64,000 nt of DNA from Sagittula sp. P11 (GCF_002814095.1 NZ_CP021913.1:1364001-1428000), one strand, 5' to 3'. Counted from the stretch's first letter, positions 1 to 8,439 are shown. Program-made: numbers and translations. Notes: generated by a model from the sequence alone, not told the origin.

Positions 1-2
1 TG

Positions 3-89
3 GCGCATTACGCGTCCGAGCCGTCCGGCGACGTGCAGGTGAACGTCTATACCTACGATCCCGCGATCACCGTCACCCCGCCGATGTGA
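3..89 (+). CDS. 3' end of an unidentified gene, cut by the window edge
   Basis: An open frame enters from the left edge and ends at a TGA, giving 28 residues that finish with VYTYDPAITVTPPM. The run has no stops and normal high-GC codon choice, and a GC-rich hairpin follows about 25 bases downstream, as expected for the end of a gene. The fragment is too short to assign a family. Confidence 0.45.
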   Translation, partial: AHYASEPSGDVQVNVYTYDPAITVTPPM

Positions 90-114
90 CGGCTTTATGA
101 ACCTTTTCCTCCGG

Positions 115-137
115 CGCGCGGCGGCGTAAGCCGCGCG
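115..137 (+). terminator. GC hairpin after the first partial gene
   Basis: CGCGCGGC (115-122) and GCCGCGCG (130-137) form a perfect 8-bp stem with a 7-base loop. There is no T-tract, so it may be an imperfect terminator or an RNA-stabilising hairpin. It ends just before the ribosome site of the next gene. Confidence 0.4.
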
Positions 138-160
138 TGAGTATTGGAAAGGACCTTCCC

Positions 161-820
161 ATGTCGCACGTCACCCTTGTCCGCCACGGCCAGGCCAATT
201 CCTCTGCGCGGGACGAACTGGGCTATGACCGCCTGAGCGAGCTTGGCTGGCAGCAGGCAGAGTGGCTGGGCGGCTGGTTCCGCTCCACCGGCGAGAAGTT
301 CGCGCGGGTCTACACCGGCACGCTGCGCCGCCACGTCGAGACCGCCGAGGCCATTGCGCCCGACTGCCTCGAAGGACCGATCCGCGACCCCCGCCTGAAC
401 GAACTGGCCTATTTCGACCTCGCCACGCTGGTCGAGGCGCAGCACGGGCTGAAGATGCCGGGAGACCGCGAAACCTTTGTCGCGCACATGCCGAAGATGT
501 TCGGGCTGTGGCAGGAGGACCGGATCGAGGATGCGCCGGAAACCTTCGCCGCCTTCGAGGCCCGCGTTCGCGAAGCCCTGACGGAGATCGCCGAGGGCGA
601 GGGCCGCGCGCTGGTGGTGACCTCGGGCGGGCTGATCGGCATGGCGATGCGGATCGTCATGCGGCTGGACCTGACGGCGCTGGCGCATGCCTGCCTCGCG
701 ATCGAGAACACCTCGCTCCACCGCATCCAGCCGCTGCCCAGCGGGCTGGCGCTGACGCAGTTCAACGCGCTGCCGCATCTGGACACGCCCGAACGCCTGT
801 TCGCGCGCAGCCACCTGTAA
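161..820 (+). CDS. histidine phosphatase superfamily protein
   Basis: Cytosolic protein of 219 residues with the phosphoglycerate-mutase-like fold. The phosphohistidine motif LVRHGQ lies at residues 6-11 and the second conserved stretch RRHVETAEA at about 56-64. The ATG at 161 is preferred because AAAGGA lies 8 bases upstream. In most family members a second catalytic histidine sits in a V-x-H-G-G motif; here the equivalent stretch near residue 155 reads VVTSGGLIG, with serine in place of histidine. The first catalytic motif is intact, so a phosphatase with altered chemistry or a non-catalytic relative are both possible. Substrate is unknown. It precedes the saccharopine genes on the same strand with a gap of about 100 bases. 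Confidence 0.8.
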   Translation: MSHVTLVRHGQANSSARDELGYDRLSELGWQQAEWLGGWFRSTGEKFARVYTGTLRRHVETAEAIAPDCLEGPIRDPRLNELAYFDLATLVEAQHGLKMPGDRETFVAHMPKMFGLWQEDRIEDAPETFAAFEARVREALTEIAEGEGRALVVTSGGLIGMAMRIVMRLDLTALAHACLAIENTSLHRIQPLPSGLALTQFNALPHLDTPERLFARSHL

Positions 821-922
821 GGCCGCCCCGGACCGTTCCAGCGCCGGAAGGGCGCTTTCCCCTTGAACCCCGGCGCGGGGGACGGTTCCCTGCGCGCAGC
901 CACGAACACGGGAGACACGCGC

Positions 923-1978
923 TTGACCCACCTCTGGATCCGTTCCGAAAGCCGCCCCAACGAGGAGCGCGTCGGCCTGACGCCCGAGGGGGTGAAGGCC
1001 CTCCGCGCGAAGGGCATTGCCGTGACGGTGGAGGAAAGCCCCCACCGCGTGCTGCCGCTGGAGGAATTCACCGCCGCCGGGGCCGAGGTCGCGCCGGAAG
1101 GGGCCTGGCCAGACGCGCCGCCGGAGGCCATCGTCTTCGGCCTGAAGGAACTGCCGGAGGACGGCACGCCGCTGCGCCACAGGCACATCATGTTCGGCCA
1201 CGCCTTCAAGCGGCAGACCGGCTGGGACGGCTTCCTGCGCCGGTTCGGCGAGGGGGGCGGCGCGCTCTACGATCTCGAATACCTCGTCGACAAGGACAAC
1301 CGGCGCGTCGCGGCCTTCGGTTTCTGGGCGGGCTACGCCGGTGCCGCGGTCAGCGCCCTGGCCTGGGCGGCGCAGGCGCGCGGCGAGGTCTGCGGCCCGG
1401 TCAGCACATGGAAGGACGCCGAGGCGCTGCAGGACGAGGTGCGCGCGGCGCTGTCGGACGCCCCGCAGGCCAGCGCGCTGGTGATCGGCGCACTGGGGCG
1501 CGTGGGATCGGGGGCGCAGAAGCTGTGCGAACAGGTGGGCATCCCGGTGACCGGCTGGGACATGGCCGAGACCGCCCATGGCGGCCCCTTCCCCGAAGTG
1601 CTGGAGCACGAGCTGTTCTTCAACTGCATCCTCGCCATGCCGGGCGTGCCGGTCTTCGTGCCGGCGGACGCGGGCGGGCGGGTGCGCCGGCTGGGCGTGA
1701 TCGGCGACATCGCCTGCGACCCGACGAGCGACTACAACCCCGTGCCGGTCTACGACGCCGCCACGAGCTGGGAGGCGCCGGTGGTCCGGGTGCACGACGC
1801 ACCGCCGCTGGACGTGATGGCCATCGACAACCTGCCCTCTCTCCTGCCGCTGGAATCCTCGCTGGATTTCGCGGCGCAGCTTCTGCCGCACCTCCTGACA
1901 CTCGACCGGATCGAGGGAGGTGTCTGGGGCGCGGCACGCACTACATTCGATGAACATCTGAAGGAGGCCATGGCATGA
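923..1978 (+). CDS. saccharopine dehydrogenase, LYS1-like (lysine/2-oxoglutarate reductase type)
   Basis: Member of the alanine dehydrogenase/LYS1 family, 351 residues. The N-terminal segment (SESRPNEERVGLTPEGVKAL) and the C-terminal Rossmann region (VIGALGRVGSGAQKLCEQVG) match saccharopine dehydrogenases that interconvert lysine plus 2-oxoglutarate and saccharopine with a nicotinamide cofactor. The TTG at 923 follows GGGAGA at a good distance; an upstream in-frame TTG at 863 gives an N terminus without family similarity. The gene overlaps the next, LYS9-like gene by four bases (ATGA), so the two are probably co-translated and act in sequence. In bacteria this pair usually serves lysine breakdown to aminoadipate semialdehyde; direction and cofactor are inferred. 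Confidence 0.82.
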   Translation: MTHLWIRSESRPNEERVGLTPEGVKALRAKGIAVTVEESPHRVLPLEEFTAAGAEVAPEGAWPDAPPEAIVFGLKELPEDGTPLRHRHIMFGHAFKRQTGWDGFLRRFGEGGGALYDLEYLVDKDNRRVAAFGFWAGYAGAAVSALAWAAQARGEVCGPVSTWKDAEALQDEVRAALSDAPQASALVIGALGRVGSGAQKLCEQVGIPVTGWDMAETAHGGPFPEVLEHELFFNCILAMPGVPVFVPADAGGRVRRLGVIGDIACDPTSDYNPVPVYDAATSWEAPVVRVHDAPPLDVMAIDNLPSLLPLESSLDFAAQLLPHLLTLDRIEGGVWGAARTTFDEHLKEAMA

Positions 1979-3105
1979 CGGTACACTGGATCGGAACGGG
2001 GCTGTCGACTGTCCCCGGACTGCGGCGGCTGATCGACGAGGGCGTGCCGGTCGTGGTCTGGAACCGCACGGTGGACAAGGCCCGCGCGGCGGTGGGCGAC
2101 CGGGACGTTGATGTCCGCGCCTTCGCGCCCGAGGTCCTGAAGGGCGCGCTGTCGGAGGGCGACGTGGTCGTGTCGATGCTGCCCGCCGACTGGCACGTGC
2201 CGCTGGCCGAGATGGCGCTGGAGGCGGGCGCGCAGTTCGTCTCGTCCTCCTACATCTCGCCGGAGATGCGGGCGCTGGCGTCGAAGGCACGGGCGGCGGA
2301 TGCGCGGCTGGTGAACGAGGTCGGCCTCGACCCCGGCATCGACCACCTGATGGCGCACTGGCTGGTGGCCGATTACAAGGCCTCGCCCGCCTTCGACAAG
2401 GCGAACGCGGTTTCCTTCACCTCTTATTGCGGCGGGGTGCCCAAGGTGCCGAACGCCTTCCGCTACAAGTTCTCCTGGGCGCCGGTGGGCGTGCTGAAAG
2501 CGCTGCGCTCGCCCTCGCGCTCGATCCGGCACTACGAGGAGCTGGAGGTCGCGCACCCCTGGGACGCGCTGACCCGCTACGACGCGCCGCTCGACCCGCC
2601 GGAAAGCTTCGAGGTCTATCCGAACCGCGATTCGCTGCCGTTCATGGCGGAGTACGGCTTTGGCGGCGACTGGCAGGTGAAGGACTTCGTGCGCGGCACG
2701 CTGCGGCTGAACGGCTGGGCGGAGGCGTGGAAGGACATCTTCGCCGAGGCGCCGGGCGCCTCCGAGGCGCGCCTGCAGGAGATCGCCGACAAGCTGCTGG
2801 CCGAGAACGGCTATGACAAGGGCGAGCCGGACCGCGTGGTGCTGTGCGTGTCGCTGAAGGCGGAGCGCGACGGCACGCCGGTCTATCACAAGACCTGGGT
2901 GATGGACGCCTGGGGCGACGCGCGCGGATCGGCCATGGCGCGGCTGGTGTCGGTGCCGGTGAGCTGGGCAGTGCAGTCGGTGCTGGCCCGCGAGGTCCCC
3001 GCCGGCGTGACCGCTGCGCCGTCCGACCCGCGTCTGGTCAACCGCTGGCTCGACGGCGTGAAGGGGCTGGCGCAGCGGATGACGGTCGTGGATCACCTGT
3101 CGTGA
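1975..3105 (+). CDS. saccharopine dehydrogenase family protein, LYS9-like
   Basis: 376-residue cytosolic oxidoreductase of the saccharopine dehydrogenase (glutamate-forming) type. It starts with a Rossmann-like segment (VHWIGTGLSTVPGLRRLI) and contains EVGLDPGIDHLMAHW near residue 117, a hallmark of LYS9-type enzymes, followed by the catalytic/dimerisation domain. The predicted reaction splits saccharopine to glutamate and aminoadipate semialdehyde. The start overlaps the stop of the LYS1-like gene (ATGA), which supports a two-step lysine catabolic module made of separate proteins rather than the fused LKR/SDH of plants and animals. Confidence 0.82.
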   Translation: MTVHWIGTGLSTVPGLRRLIDEGVPVVVWNRTVDKARAAVGDRDVDVRAFAPEVLKGALSEGDVVVSMLPADWHVPLAEMALEAGAQFVSSSYISPEMRALASKARAADARLVNEVGLDPGIDHLMAHWLVADYKASPAFDKANAVSFTSYCGGVPKVPNAFRYKFSWAPVGVLKALRSPSRSIRHYEELEVAHPWDALTRYDAPLDPPESFEVYPNRDSLPFMAEYGFGGDWQVKDFVRGTLRLNGWAEAWKDIFAEAPGASEARLQEIADKLLAENGYDKGEPDRVVLCVSLKAERDGTPVYHKTWVMDAWGDARGSAMARLVSVPVSWAVQSVLAREVPAGVTAAPSDPRLVNRWLDGVKGLAQRMTVVDHLS

Positions 3106-3128
3106 AGGAGTGAGTCGAGGGTAAACGC

Positions 3129-3581
3129 ATGAAGATCTGGGCATTCTTGATATTCTGGCCGGGCGCCGTCGCGGCGGGGCACACGGTCTGCCACGAGGTT
3201 CTGGCGGTGGAGGGCTGGCAGGCGTCGGCCTTTCCGTCGGGTATCGTCCATGACGTTCAGGTGACGGGCGAATGGACGATCGCGGACGGGGTCTACGATC
3301 CGGTCGGCGCGCCGGGATACCACGGCCCCGCGGCCAAGCGCATGGCCGAGAGCGGCGTGGACCGTGTGAACGCCCGGGCGGCCTATGGCACGCTTCTCTA
3401 CAGGGTGCCCGAGAACGGCGGGTCGCGGCAGGGCACATGGGCCGCCTTCAGGACCACGCTCGATTCCACCGGCCCGTTCCGCGTGCACGGCAAGAAGGTG
3501 GAATTCCGGATCAACGAGACCGACCCGGGGCTGAGCGACAACGCCGGAGCCCTGTCCGTATGCGCGATGTATTCGGAGTGA
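3129..3581 (+). CDS. exported protein with a LecA (PA-IL)-like beta-sandwich
   Basis: 150 residues with a short Sec-type signal (MKIWAFLIFWPGAVAAG). The mature part shows the pattern of PA-IL/LecA-like sugar-binding domains: EVLAVEGWQA, VQVTGEWTI, YGTLLYRV and the C-terminal RINETDPGLSDNAGALSV, where N/D-rich residues could hold calcium. This is pattern recognition by eye and sequence similarity to true lectins is weak. The start has GAGGG seven bases upstream. It lies 23 bases after the LYS9-like gene on the same strand, perhaps only by chance co-transcribed, and is followed by convergent DNA with dispersed repeats. Role unknown; carbohydrate binding at the cell surface or periplasm is an inference. 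Confidence 0.6.
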   Translation: MKIWAFLIFWPGAVAAGHTVCHEVLAVEGWQASAFPSGIVHDVQVTGEWTIADGVYDPVGAPGYHGPAAKRMAESGVDRVNARAAYGTLLYRVPENGGSRQGTWAAFRTTLDSTGPFRVHGKKVEFRINETDPGLSDNAGALSVCAMYSE

Positions 3582-3600
3582 CGGCAGGGGCGGCCTGAAA

Positions 3601-3624
3601 CCCCGCCCTACAACCCGCCCTACA
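3601..3624. repeat. CCGCCCTACA direct repeat, related to the GTAGGGYGGGG element
   Basis: CCCGCCCTACA occurs twice in tandem. Its reverse complement TGTAGGGCGGG matches the core of the hairpin repeats at 35055-35080 and 54121-54146. It lies between convergent genes. Confidence 0.4.
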
Positions 3625-3657
3625 AGGTGCCGGACGTCCGGTGCGACGATCCGGGGG

Positions 3658-3722
3658 TGGAGGGGGCGCTGCCCCCGCCCCTGCGGGGCCCCCCGAGGTA
3701 TTTTTCGCCAAGATGAAGGGGG
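3658..3722 (+). repeat. dispersed intergenic repeat (GC hairpins plus CCAAGATGAA)
   Basis: GGGGGCGCTGCCCCC and a CCCCTGCGGGG hairpin are followed by CCCCGAGGTATTTTTCGCC and then AAGATGAAGGGG. The same layout is found at 9592-9640, 19963-20028 (inverted) and 40466-40562. It sits at the converging ends of two genes and may act as a two-way terminator. Confidence 0.65.
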
Positions 3723-3724
3723 GC

Positions 3725-4849
3725 TCAGTCCGCCTTTGGCAGCCGTGGCGCGGCGCGGTCGAGCGTGAGATCCGCGTCGGAGAAACGGAAGGGCGAGCGG
3801 ACCCCCGGGATGCCTTCGGGCGCGATCTGCAGGCCACGGGCCCTGACCTGCGGGTCGGCAAAGACCTCTGCCATGTCGTTGATCGGGCCGGCGGGGATGC
3901 CTTCGGCCTCGCAGGCAGCCAGCAGGTCGTCCTTCGCCAGTTGCCGGGTGCCGGTTTCCAGCGCCTCCGTCAGTTGCGCGCGATGCGCGATGCGGGCGGC
4001 GTTGGAGATGTATTCAGGCTGTGTACCCAGTTCTTCCATGCCGAGCACGCGGGCCAGCCGCCGGAACTGCGCATCGTTGCCGGTGGCGATGATGATGTGC
4101 CCGTCCCTGCATTCGAAGACCTGATAGGGTGTGAGGTTGGGGTGATAGTTGCCGGTGCGTTCCGGCGGCGTGCCGGTGGAGAGGTAGTTGAGCGCCTGAT
4201 TGGCCATGGCGGCCACGGCGCAGTCCAGCAGGGCCATGTCGATGTGCTGGCCGCGCCCGGTACGGTCGCGCTGGTGGACCGCGGCGAGGATGGCGGAGAC
4301 GCTGTAGAGCCCGGTGAAGAGGTCGGTGATCGCCACGCCCGCGCGCTGCGGTTCGCCGTCCGGGGCGCCGGTGATCGACATGAAGCCCGACATGCCCTGG
4401 ATGATGTAGTCGTAGCCCGCGCGGTGCGCATAGGGGCCGTCCTGCCCGAAGCCGGTGATCGAACAGTAGACGAGGCGCGGGTTGAGTTCGGCCAGCGAGG
4501 GATAGTCGAGGCCGTATTTCGCCAGCCCGCCGACCTTGAAGTTCTCGATCAGGATGTCGGCATCCGCCACGAGGTCGCGGACCTGCGCCTGCCCTTCGGG
4601 CGTGGTCAGGTCCACGGCGACCGAGGTCTTGCCCCGGTTGCACGAGTGGAAATAGGCGGCGGTGTGATCGTCGTCGCGGTCGATGAAGGGCGGGCCCCAG
4701 CGGCGCGTGTCGTCGCCTGCGGCGGCCTCGACCTTGATGACCTCGGCGCCCATGTCGGCCAGCGTCTGGCCGGCGAAGGGGCCGGCCAGGATGCGGGCCA
4801 GCTCGACGACCCTGAGGCCTTCGAGCGGGCCGCGCGGGGCGGAGGTCAT
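3725..4849 (-). CDS. CaiB/BaiF-type CoA-transferase (family III)
   Basis: 374-residue cytosolic family III CoA-transferase. The N terminus (PLEGLRVVELARILAGPF, then DMGAEVIKVE) is diagnostic, and a conserved aspartate near residue 209 in GQHIDMALLD fits the position that carries the acyl anhydride in formyl-CoA transferase. It moves CoA between carboxylic acids; the substrate cannot be told from sequence. The start overlaps the stop of the upstream dsbA-like gene by ATGA. The last 33 or so codons and the downstream repeat are nearly duplicated at 19853-20030, which is unusual for a single-copy enzyme gene. Confidence 0.88.
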   Translation of the reverse strand: MTSAPRGPLEGLRVVELARILAGPFAGQTLADMGAEVIKVEAAAGDDTRRWGPPFIDRDDDHTAAYFHSCNRGKTSVAVDLTTPEGQAQVRDLVADADILIENFKVGGLAKYGLDYPSLAELNPRLVYCSITGFGQDGPYAHRAGYDYIIQGMSGFMSITGAPDGEPQRAGVAITDLFTGLYSVSAILAAVHQRDRTGRGQHIDMALLDCAVAAMANQALNYLSTGTPPERTGNYHPNLTPYQVFECRDGHIIIATGNDAQFRRLARVLGMEELGTQPEYISNAARIAHRAQLTEALETGTRQLAKDDLLAACEAEGIPAGPINDMAEVFADPQVRARGLQIAPEGIPGVRSPFRFSDADLTLDRAAPRLPKAD

Positions 4850-5532
4850 TCGCCGAGCTTCTCGTCGAGAATCTTGGAGAAGTCCTGGTAGCTCATGTTC
4901 GAGTACTTCTGGCCGTCGATCATGAAGGTCGGGGTGGAATCGACGCCGTCACGCTTGGCGTTCTCTTGGAACCAGACCAGCAGGGTGCGCAGCTTGTCGC
5001 CGTCGGCGAGGCAGGCGTCGAGCTGTTCGTTGTCGAGCCCGGCGATGCGGCCGATCTTGCGCAGCTCGTCCGCCACACCGGCGTCGTTGCCGTCACGCGC
5101 GGGGGCGAGGATGGTGTCCTGGCCCTTGTAGATCAGGTCGGTGATGCCGAAGAACTTCTCGGGGCCGCCGCAGCGCGCGATCATCGAGCCCCACATGCCG
5201 TACTTGTCGAAGTAGACCTCGCGGTAGACGAACTTCACCTTGCCGGTGTCGACGTAGTTCTTCTTCAGCTCGGGGATCAGCGTCTTTGCCGCATTGGCGC
5301 AGTGCGGGCATGTATACGACGCGTATTCGATCACCTCGATCGGTGCGTCGGGGTCGCCCATGACCATCTCGGTGATGGTGGAGGTGTCGACCTCTGCCGT
5401 GCTTTCCTGCGCGTTGGCCGCGCCCGGAAGCGCGATGTTCGCGCCCGTGCCCTGCCCGCCTTGCGTGATGTACCACGCGCCGCCTGCTGCCAGTCCCAGC
5501 GCCACGAGGGCGCCCGAAAGGATCCTGTTCAT
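4846..5532 (-). CDS. DsbA-family thiol:disulfide oxidoreductase
   Basis: 228 residues with an N-terminal signal or anchor (LSGALVALGLAAGGAWYI) and a thioredoxin fold carrying CPHC at about residues 75-78, the usual DsbA active site. A cis-proline stretch (VDSTPTFMIDGQKY) lies near residue 200. It probably acts in the periplasm, oxidising or reshuffling cysteines of exported proteins. It lies 20 bases downstream of the DUF721 gene on the same strand, an arrangement I recognise from other Rhodobacteraceae, and its stop overlaps the CaiB-type gene start. The specific partner is unknown. Confidence 0.88.
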   Translation of the reverse strand: MNRILSGALVALGLAAGGAWYITQGGQGTGANIALPGAANAQESTAEVDTSTITEMVMGDPDAPIEVIEYASYTCPHCANAAKTLIPELKKNYVDTGKVKFVYREVYFDKYGMWGSMIARCGGPEKFFGITDLIYKGQDTILAPARDGNDAGVADELRKIGRIAGLDNEQLDACLADGDKLRTLLVWFQENAKRDGVDSTPTFMIDGQKYSNMSYQDFSKILDEKLGE

Positions 5533-5552
5533 CTGTCTTGCCTCTCTTGAGT

Positions 5553-6107
5553 TCAGTCCGCAGAGCGGGGCTCGCGCCGCCCTGCCTTCGATATGACGTT
5601 TGTCCCCAGTCGTTCAAGCGCTGCGCGCAGGCCCTCGTCGGTCACGGCCTGCGCCGCCTGCCGGGCCTCTGCCACCGCCTGGGGATCGGGGGTACGGTCG
5701 TTTTCCGCGGGTTTGCGGTGCCGGAAGTCCGCCTGCCCCTCGGCAAAGCCGGTGGGCGCGGTCTGGGTCAGGATGACATGGCGGATCGCCGGGTAGCCGT
5801 AGACGGCGTTGATCCGGTCGAGGATCTCGCGCTTGCGCATCTCGAGCATCGGGGCAAAGGCGCCGCGGGTCAGGATGACCAGCTTGGCGCCCTGCGAATC
5901 GTTGGTCGTGCCGTCATAGCGGACACGGCCGTAGCGCACCTCGACCGGGCGGCACATGCCGGCCAGCTCGGCGCCGACGATTTCCTCCCAGTGGGTGAGG
6001 ATGCGGGACTTGGCAAAACCGCGCGTCTCCGAGGCCTTGCGGATCTGGCCCGACAGCAGCTTCTCGGTCCGGGCGAACCCGTATGTGGTCGACTTGCGTT
6101 GCGCCAT
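5553..6107 (-). CDS. DUF721 (DciA-like) protein
   Basis: 184-residue cytosolic protein. The conserved N-terminal part (ILTHWEEIVGAELAGMCRPVEV, then KLVILTRGAFAPMLEMRKREILDRINAVYG) matches DUF721, the family of DciA, the replicative helicase loader of most bacteria without DnaC. The C-terminal third is Ala/Arg-rich and likely disordered. Whether this alphaproteobacterial form loads DnaB is not shown here. It is divergent from mutY with about 64 bases between the starts, so both promoters share that gap. Confidence 0.8.
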   Translation of the reverse strand: MAQRKSTTYGFARTEKLLSGQIRKASETRGFAKSRILTHWEEIVGAELAGMCRPVEVRYGRVRYDGTTNDSQGAKLVILTRGAFAPMLEMRKREILDRINAVYGYPAIRHVILTQTAPTGFAEGQADFRHRKPAENDRTPDPQAVAEARQAAQAVTDEGLRAALERLGTNVISKAGRREPRSAD

Positions 6108-6171
6108 GATTGACTCCCCGTACGGGAGGCTATTCTAAGGCCACGGCCCCCGGGCGCCAGCCCCGAAGTTC

Positions 6172-7245
6172 ATGAGGTATTCACCCTTGCGTGACCCCGC
6201 CGATGCCGCAGACCTGCTGCAATGGTACGACCGCCATGCCCGCGACCTGCCGTGGCGTGTGGGACCGCGTGCGCGGGCGGCAGGCGTCAGGCCCGATCCT
6301 TACCGGATCTGGCTGTCGGAGATCATGCTCCAGCAGACGACCGTGGCGGCGGTGAAGGATTATTTCCGTGTCTTCACGGAGCGTTGGCCGACGGTCGAAG
6401 CGCTGGCCGCCGCGCCGGACGCGGAGGTGATGGCGGCCTGGGCGGGGCTGGGATACTACGCCCGCGCCCGCAACCTGCTGAAATGCGCACGTGTGGTGAC
6501 GGCGGATCACGGCGGGGTGTTCCCGGCGGATCACGACGTGCTGCTGACTCTGCCGGGGGTGGGCCCCTACACGGCGGCGGCGATCTCGGCCATCGCCTTC
6601 GACGCGCCCCGGGTGGTGGTCGACGGCAACGTGGAGCGGGTGATGGCCCGCCTGCATGACGAGCACACCCCCCTGCCCGCGGCCAAGCCGATCCTCACGG
6701 ACCACGCGGCGGCGCTGACGCCGGACGCGCGGCCCGGGGACTATGCGCAGGCGGTGATGGACCTTGGCGCCACGATCTGCACGCCCAAGCGCCCGGCCTG
6801 CGGGCTCTGCCCCTGGCGGACCTCCTGCGCGGCCTGGGCCAACGGCACCGCGCTGGAGCTGCCGAAGAAGGCTCCGAAGAAACGCAAGCCGGTGCGGCAG
6901 GGGGTGGCCTACCTCGCCCGGCGCGTGGACGGCGCGTGGCTTCTGGAGACGCGGCCCGACAAGGGTCTGCTGGGCGGGATGCTGGGCTGGCCCGGGACCG
7001 ACTGGCTGGACGTGGAGGGCCCCGCCCCGGAGGAGGACCCGCCGATTCGCGCCGAATGGAAGACGGTCGGCGGCGAGGCGCGGCACACCTTCACCCATTT
7101 TCACCTGCGACTGGTGGTGAAGACCGCGCTGGTGCCCATGGACCGAAAGCCACACCGCGGGGATTTCATCGCGCTGCCGGATTTCAGCCCCAGTGATCTG
7201 CCAACGGTGATGCGGAAGGCCTTTGACCTCGCGCAAGGCAGGTGA
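6172..7245 (+). CDS. mutY: A/G-specific adenine glycosylase
   Basis: DNA repair glycosylase that removes adenine opposite 8-oxoguanine. Visible features are the catalytic glutamate in SEIMLQQTT (E50), the helix-hairpin-helix LPGVGPYTA, the catalytic aspartate in VVVDGNVER (D151), the [4Fe-4S] cysteines C203-x6-C-x2-C-x5-C in CTPKRPACGLCPWRTSC, and a C-terminal NUDIX-like 8-oxoG recognition domain (QGVAYLARR to the end). Length of 357 residues is normal. The ATG at 6172 lacks a clear ribosome site; a TTG at 6187 has GAGG upstream and could be the true start, removing five residues. Confidence 0.93.
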   Translation: MRYSPLRDPADAADLLQWYDRHARDLPWRVGPRARAAGVRPDPYRIWLSEIMLQQTTVAAVKDYFRVFTERWPTVEALAAAPDAEVMAAWAGLGYYARARNLLKCARVVTADHGGVFPADHDVLLTLPGVGPYTAAAISAIAFDAPRVVVDGNVERVMARLHDEHTPLPAAKPILTDHAAALTPDARPGDYAQAVMDLGATICTPKRPACGLCPWRTSCAAWANGTALELPKKAPKKRKPVRQGVAYLARRVDGAWLLETRPDKGLLGGMLGWPGTDWLDVEGPAPEEDPPIRAEWKTVGGEARHTFTHFHLRLVVKTALVPMDRKPHRGDFIALPDFSPSDLPTVMRKAFDLAQGR

Positions 7246-7305
7246 TGACCGCTTGGGTCAGGGTCGCGTCAGAGCTATAACCGACCCGAACACCGGAGCA
7301 GTCCC

Positions 7306-8439
7306 ATGATCCCCGCCGCGCATGTCGCCCGCTTCACCGCCGCGCTTCCGTTCTTCCTGTCCTTCCTGCTGATCCCGCTGGTCTGGATCGGCGCGGTCAG
7401 GGGCGGGGCCTGGGTGCTGCTGACGCCGCTGGCCACCTGGTACCTGTTCTCGGCCATCGACATCCTGACCGGGCTGAACACGCAGAACGCCGACCTCGAC
7501 ACGACGGAGGACCAGCTGTTCTGGTACAAGCTCCTGACGCAGCTCTGGGTGCCGGTGCAGTTCCTGACGCTCTTCGGGCTGATCTGGTACGTCAGCCGCG
7601 CCGATCACCTGAACGGGTGGGAGATCTTCGGCGTGATGTTCGGCACGGGCGTGATGACGGGCACGGTGGGGATCGTCTACAGCCACGAACTGCTGCACCA
7701 GAGGAACCGGTTCGAGCGCTGGCTGGGCGACATCCTTCTGGCCATGGTGCTCTATTCGCATTTCCGCAGCGAGCACCTGCTGGTGCACCATCGCTATGTC
7801 GGCACCCCGCGCGACCCGGTGACCGCGCGCTACAACGAGGGGTTCCACCGGTTCTATCCGCGCGTGCTGCGGGAATCGCTGCAGTCGTCCTTCCGGGCGG
7901 AGCGCGACATGCTGGCCCGCAAGGGGCTGCCCTGGACCCACCGCAGCAACCCGTTCTGGCGCTACTGGGCGCTGCAGGCGGGCATGCTGCTGCTGGCTCT
8001 GGCGCTTGGCGGCTGGCTGGGCGCGGGGCTCTTCCTCGTGCAGGCCGGCGTCGCGATCTGGCAGCTCGAGGTGGTGAACTACGTCGAACATTACGGGCTG
8101 ACCCGCAAGCACCTCGGCGACGGGCGCTACGAACACGTGCTGCCGCGCCATTCGTGGAACGCCTCGCACCGGGCGACGAACTGGCTGATGATCAACCTCC
8201 AGCGCCACTCCGACCACCATTACAGGCCCGACCGCCGCTTTCCGCTGCTCCAGACCTACGACGAGACCGAGGCGCCGCAGCTGCCCTACGGCTATCCGCT
8301 GATGGCCATGGCGGCGATGGTGCCGCCGGTGTGGAAACGCGTGATGAATCCGAAGGTCCGGGCCTGGCGGGCCCGCTATTACCCGGAGATCACCGACTGG
8401 TCCCCCTACAACAAGGCGCGCCATCCGATGCCGAGATAA
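7306..8439 (+). CDS. alkB: AlkB-type alkane 1-monooxygenase (membrane di-iron hydroxylase)
   Basis: 377-residue integral membrane hydroxylase of the fatty-acid-desaturase superfamily. The histidine boxes of alkane hydroxylases are present: HELLH (127-131), EHLLVHH (156-162), NYVEHYGL around 261, and HSDHH (301-305), with hydrophobic segments between them. It would hydroxylate medium-chain alkanes or related hydrocarbons at a terminal carbon using rubredoxin electrons; no rubredoxin gene is adjacent. GGAGCAG precedes the ATG. Two strong hairpins begin at its stop codon. Confidence 0.88.
   Translation: MIPAAHVARFTAALPFFLSFLLIPLVWIGAVRGGAWVLLTPLATWYLFSAIDILTGLNTQNADLDTTEDQLFWYKLLTQLWVPVQFLTLFGLIWYVSRADHLNGWEIFGVMFGTGVMTGTVGIVYSHELLHQRNRFERWLGDILLAMVLYSHFRSEHLLVHHRYVGTPRDPVTARYNEGFHRFYPRVLRESLQSSFRAERDMLARKGLPWTHRSNPFWRYWALQAGMLLLALALGGWLGAGLFLVQAGVAIWQLEVVNYVEHYGLTRKHLGDGRYEHVLPRHSWNASHRATNWLMINLQRHSDHHYRPDRRFPLLQTYDETEAPQLPYGYPLMAMAAMVPPVWKRVMNPKVRAWRARYYPEITDWSPYNKARHPMPR

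Noticed and set aside
95-2290. Very long open frame on the minus strand opposite the saccharopine genes
   Set aside because: Arg/Pro/Ala-rich translation without family similarity, antisense to clear enzyme genes; a by-product of high GC.
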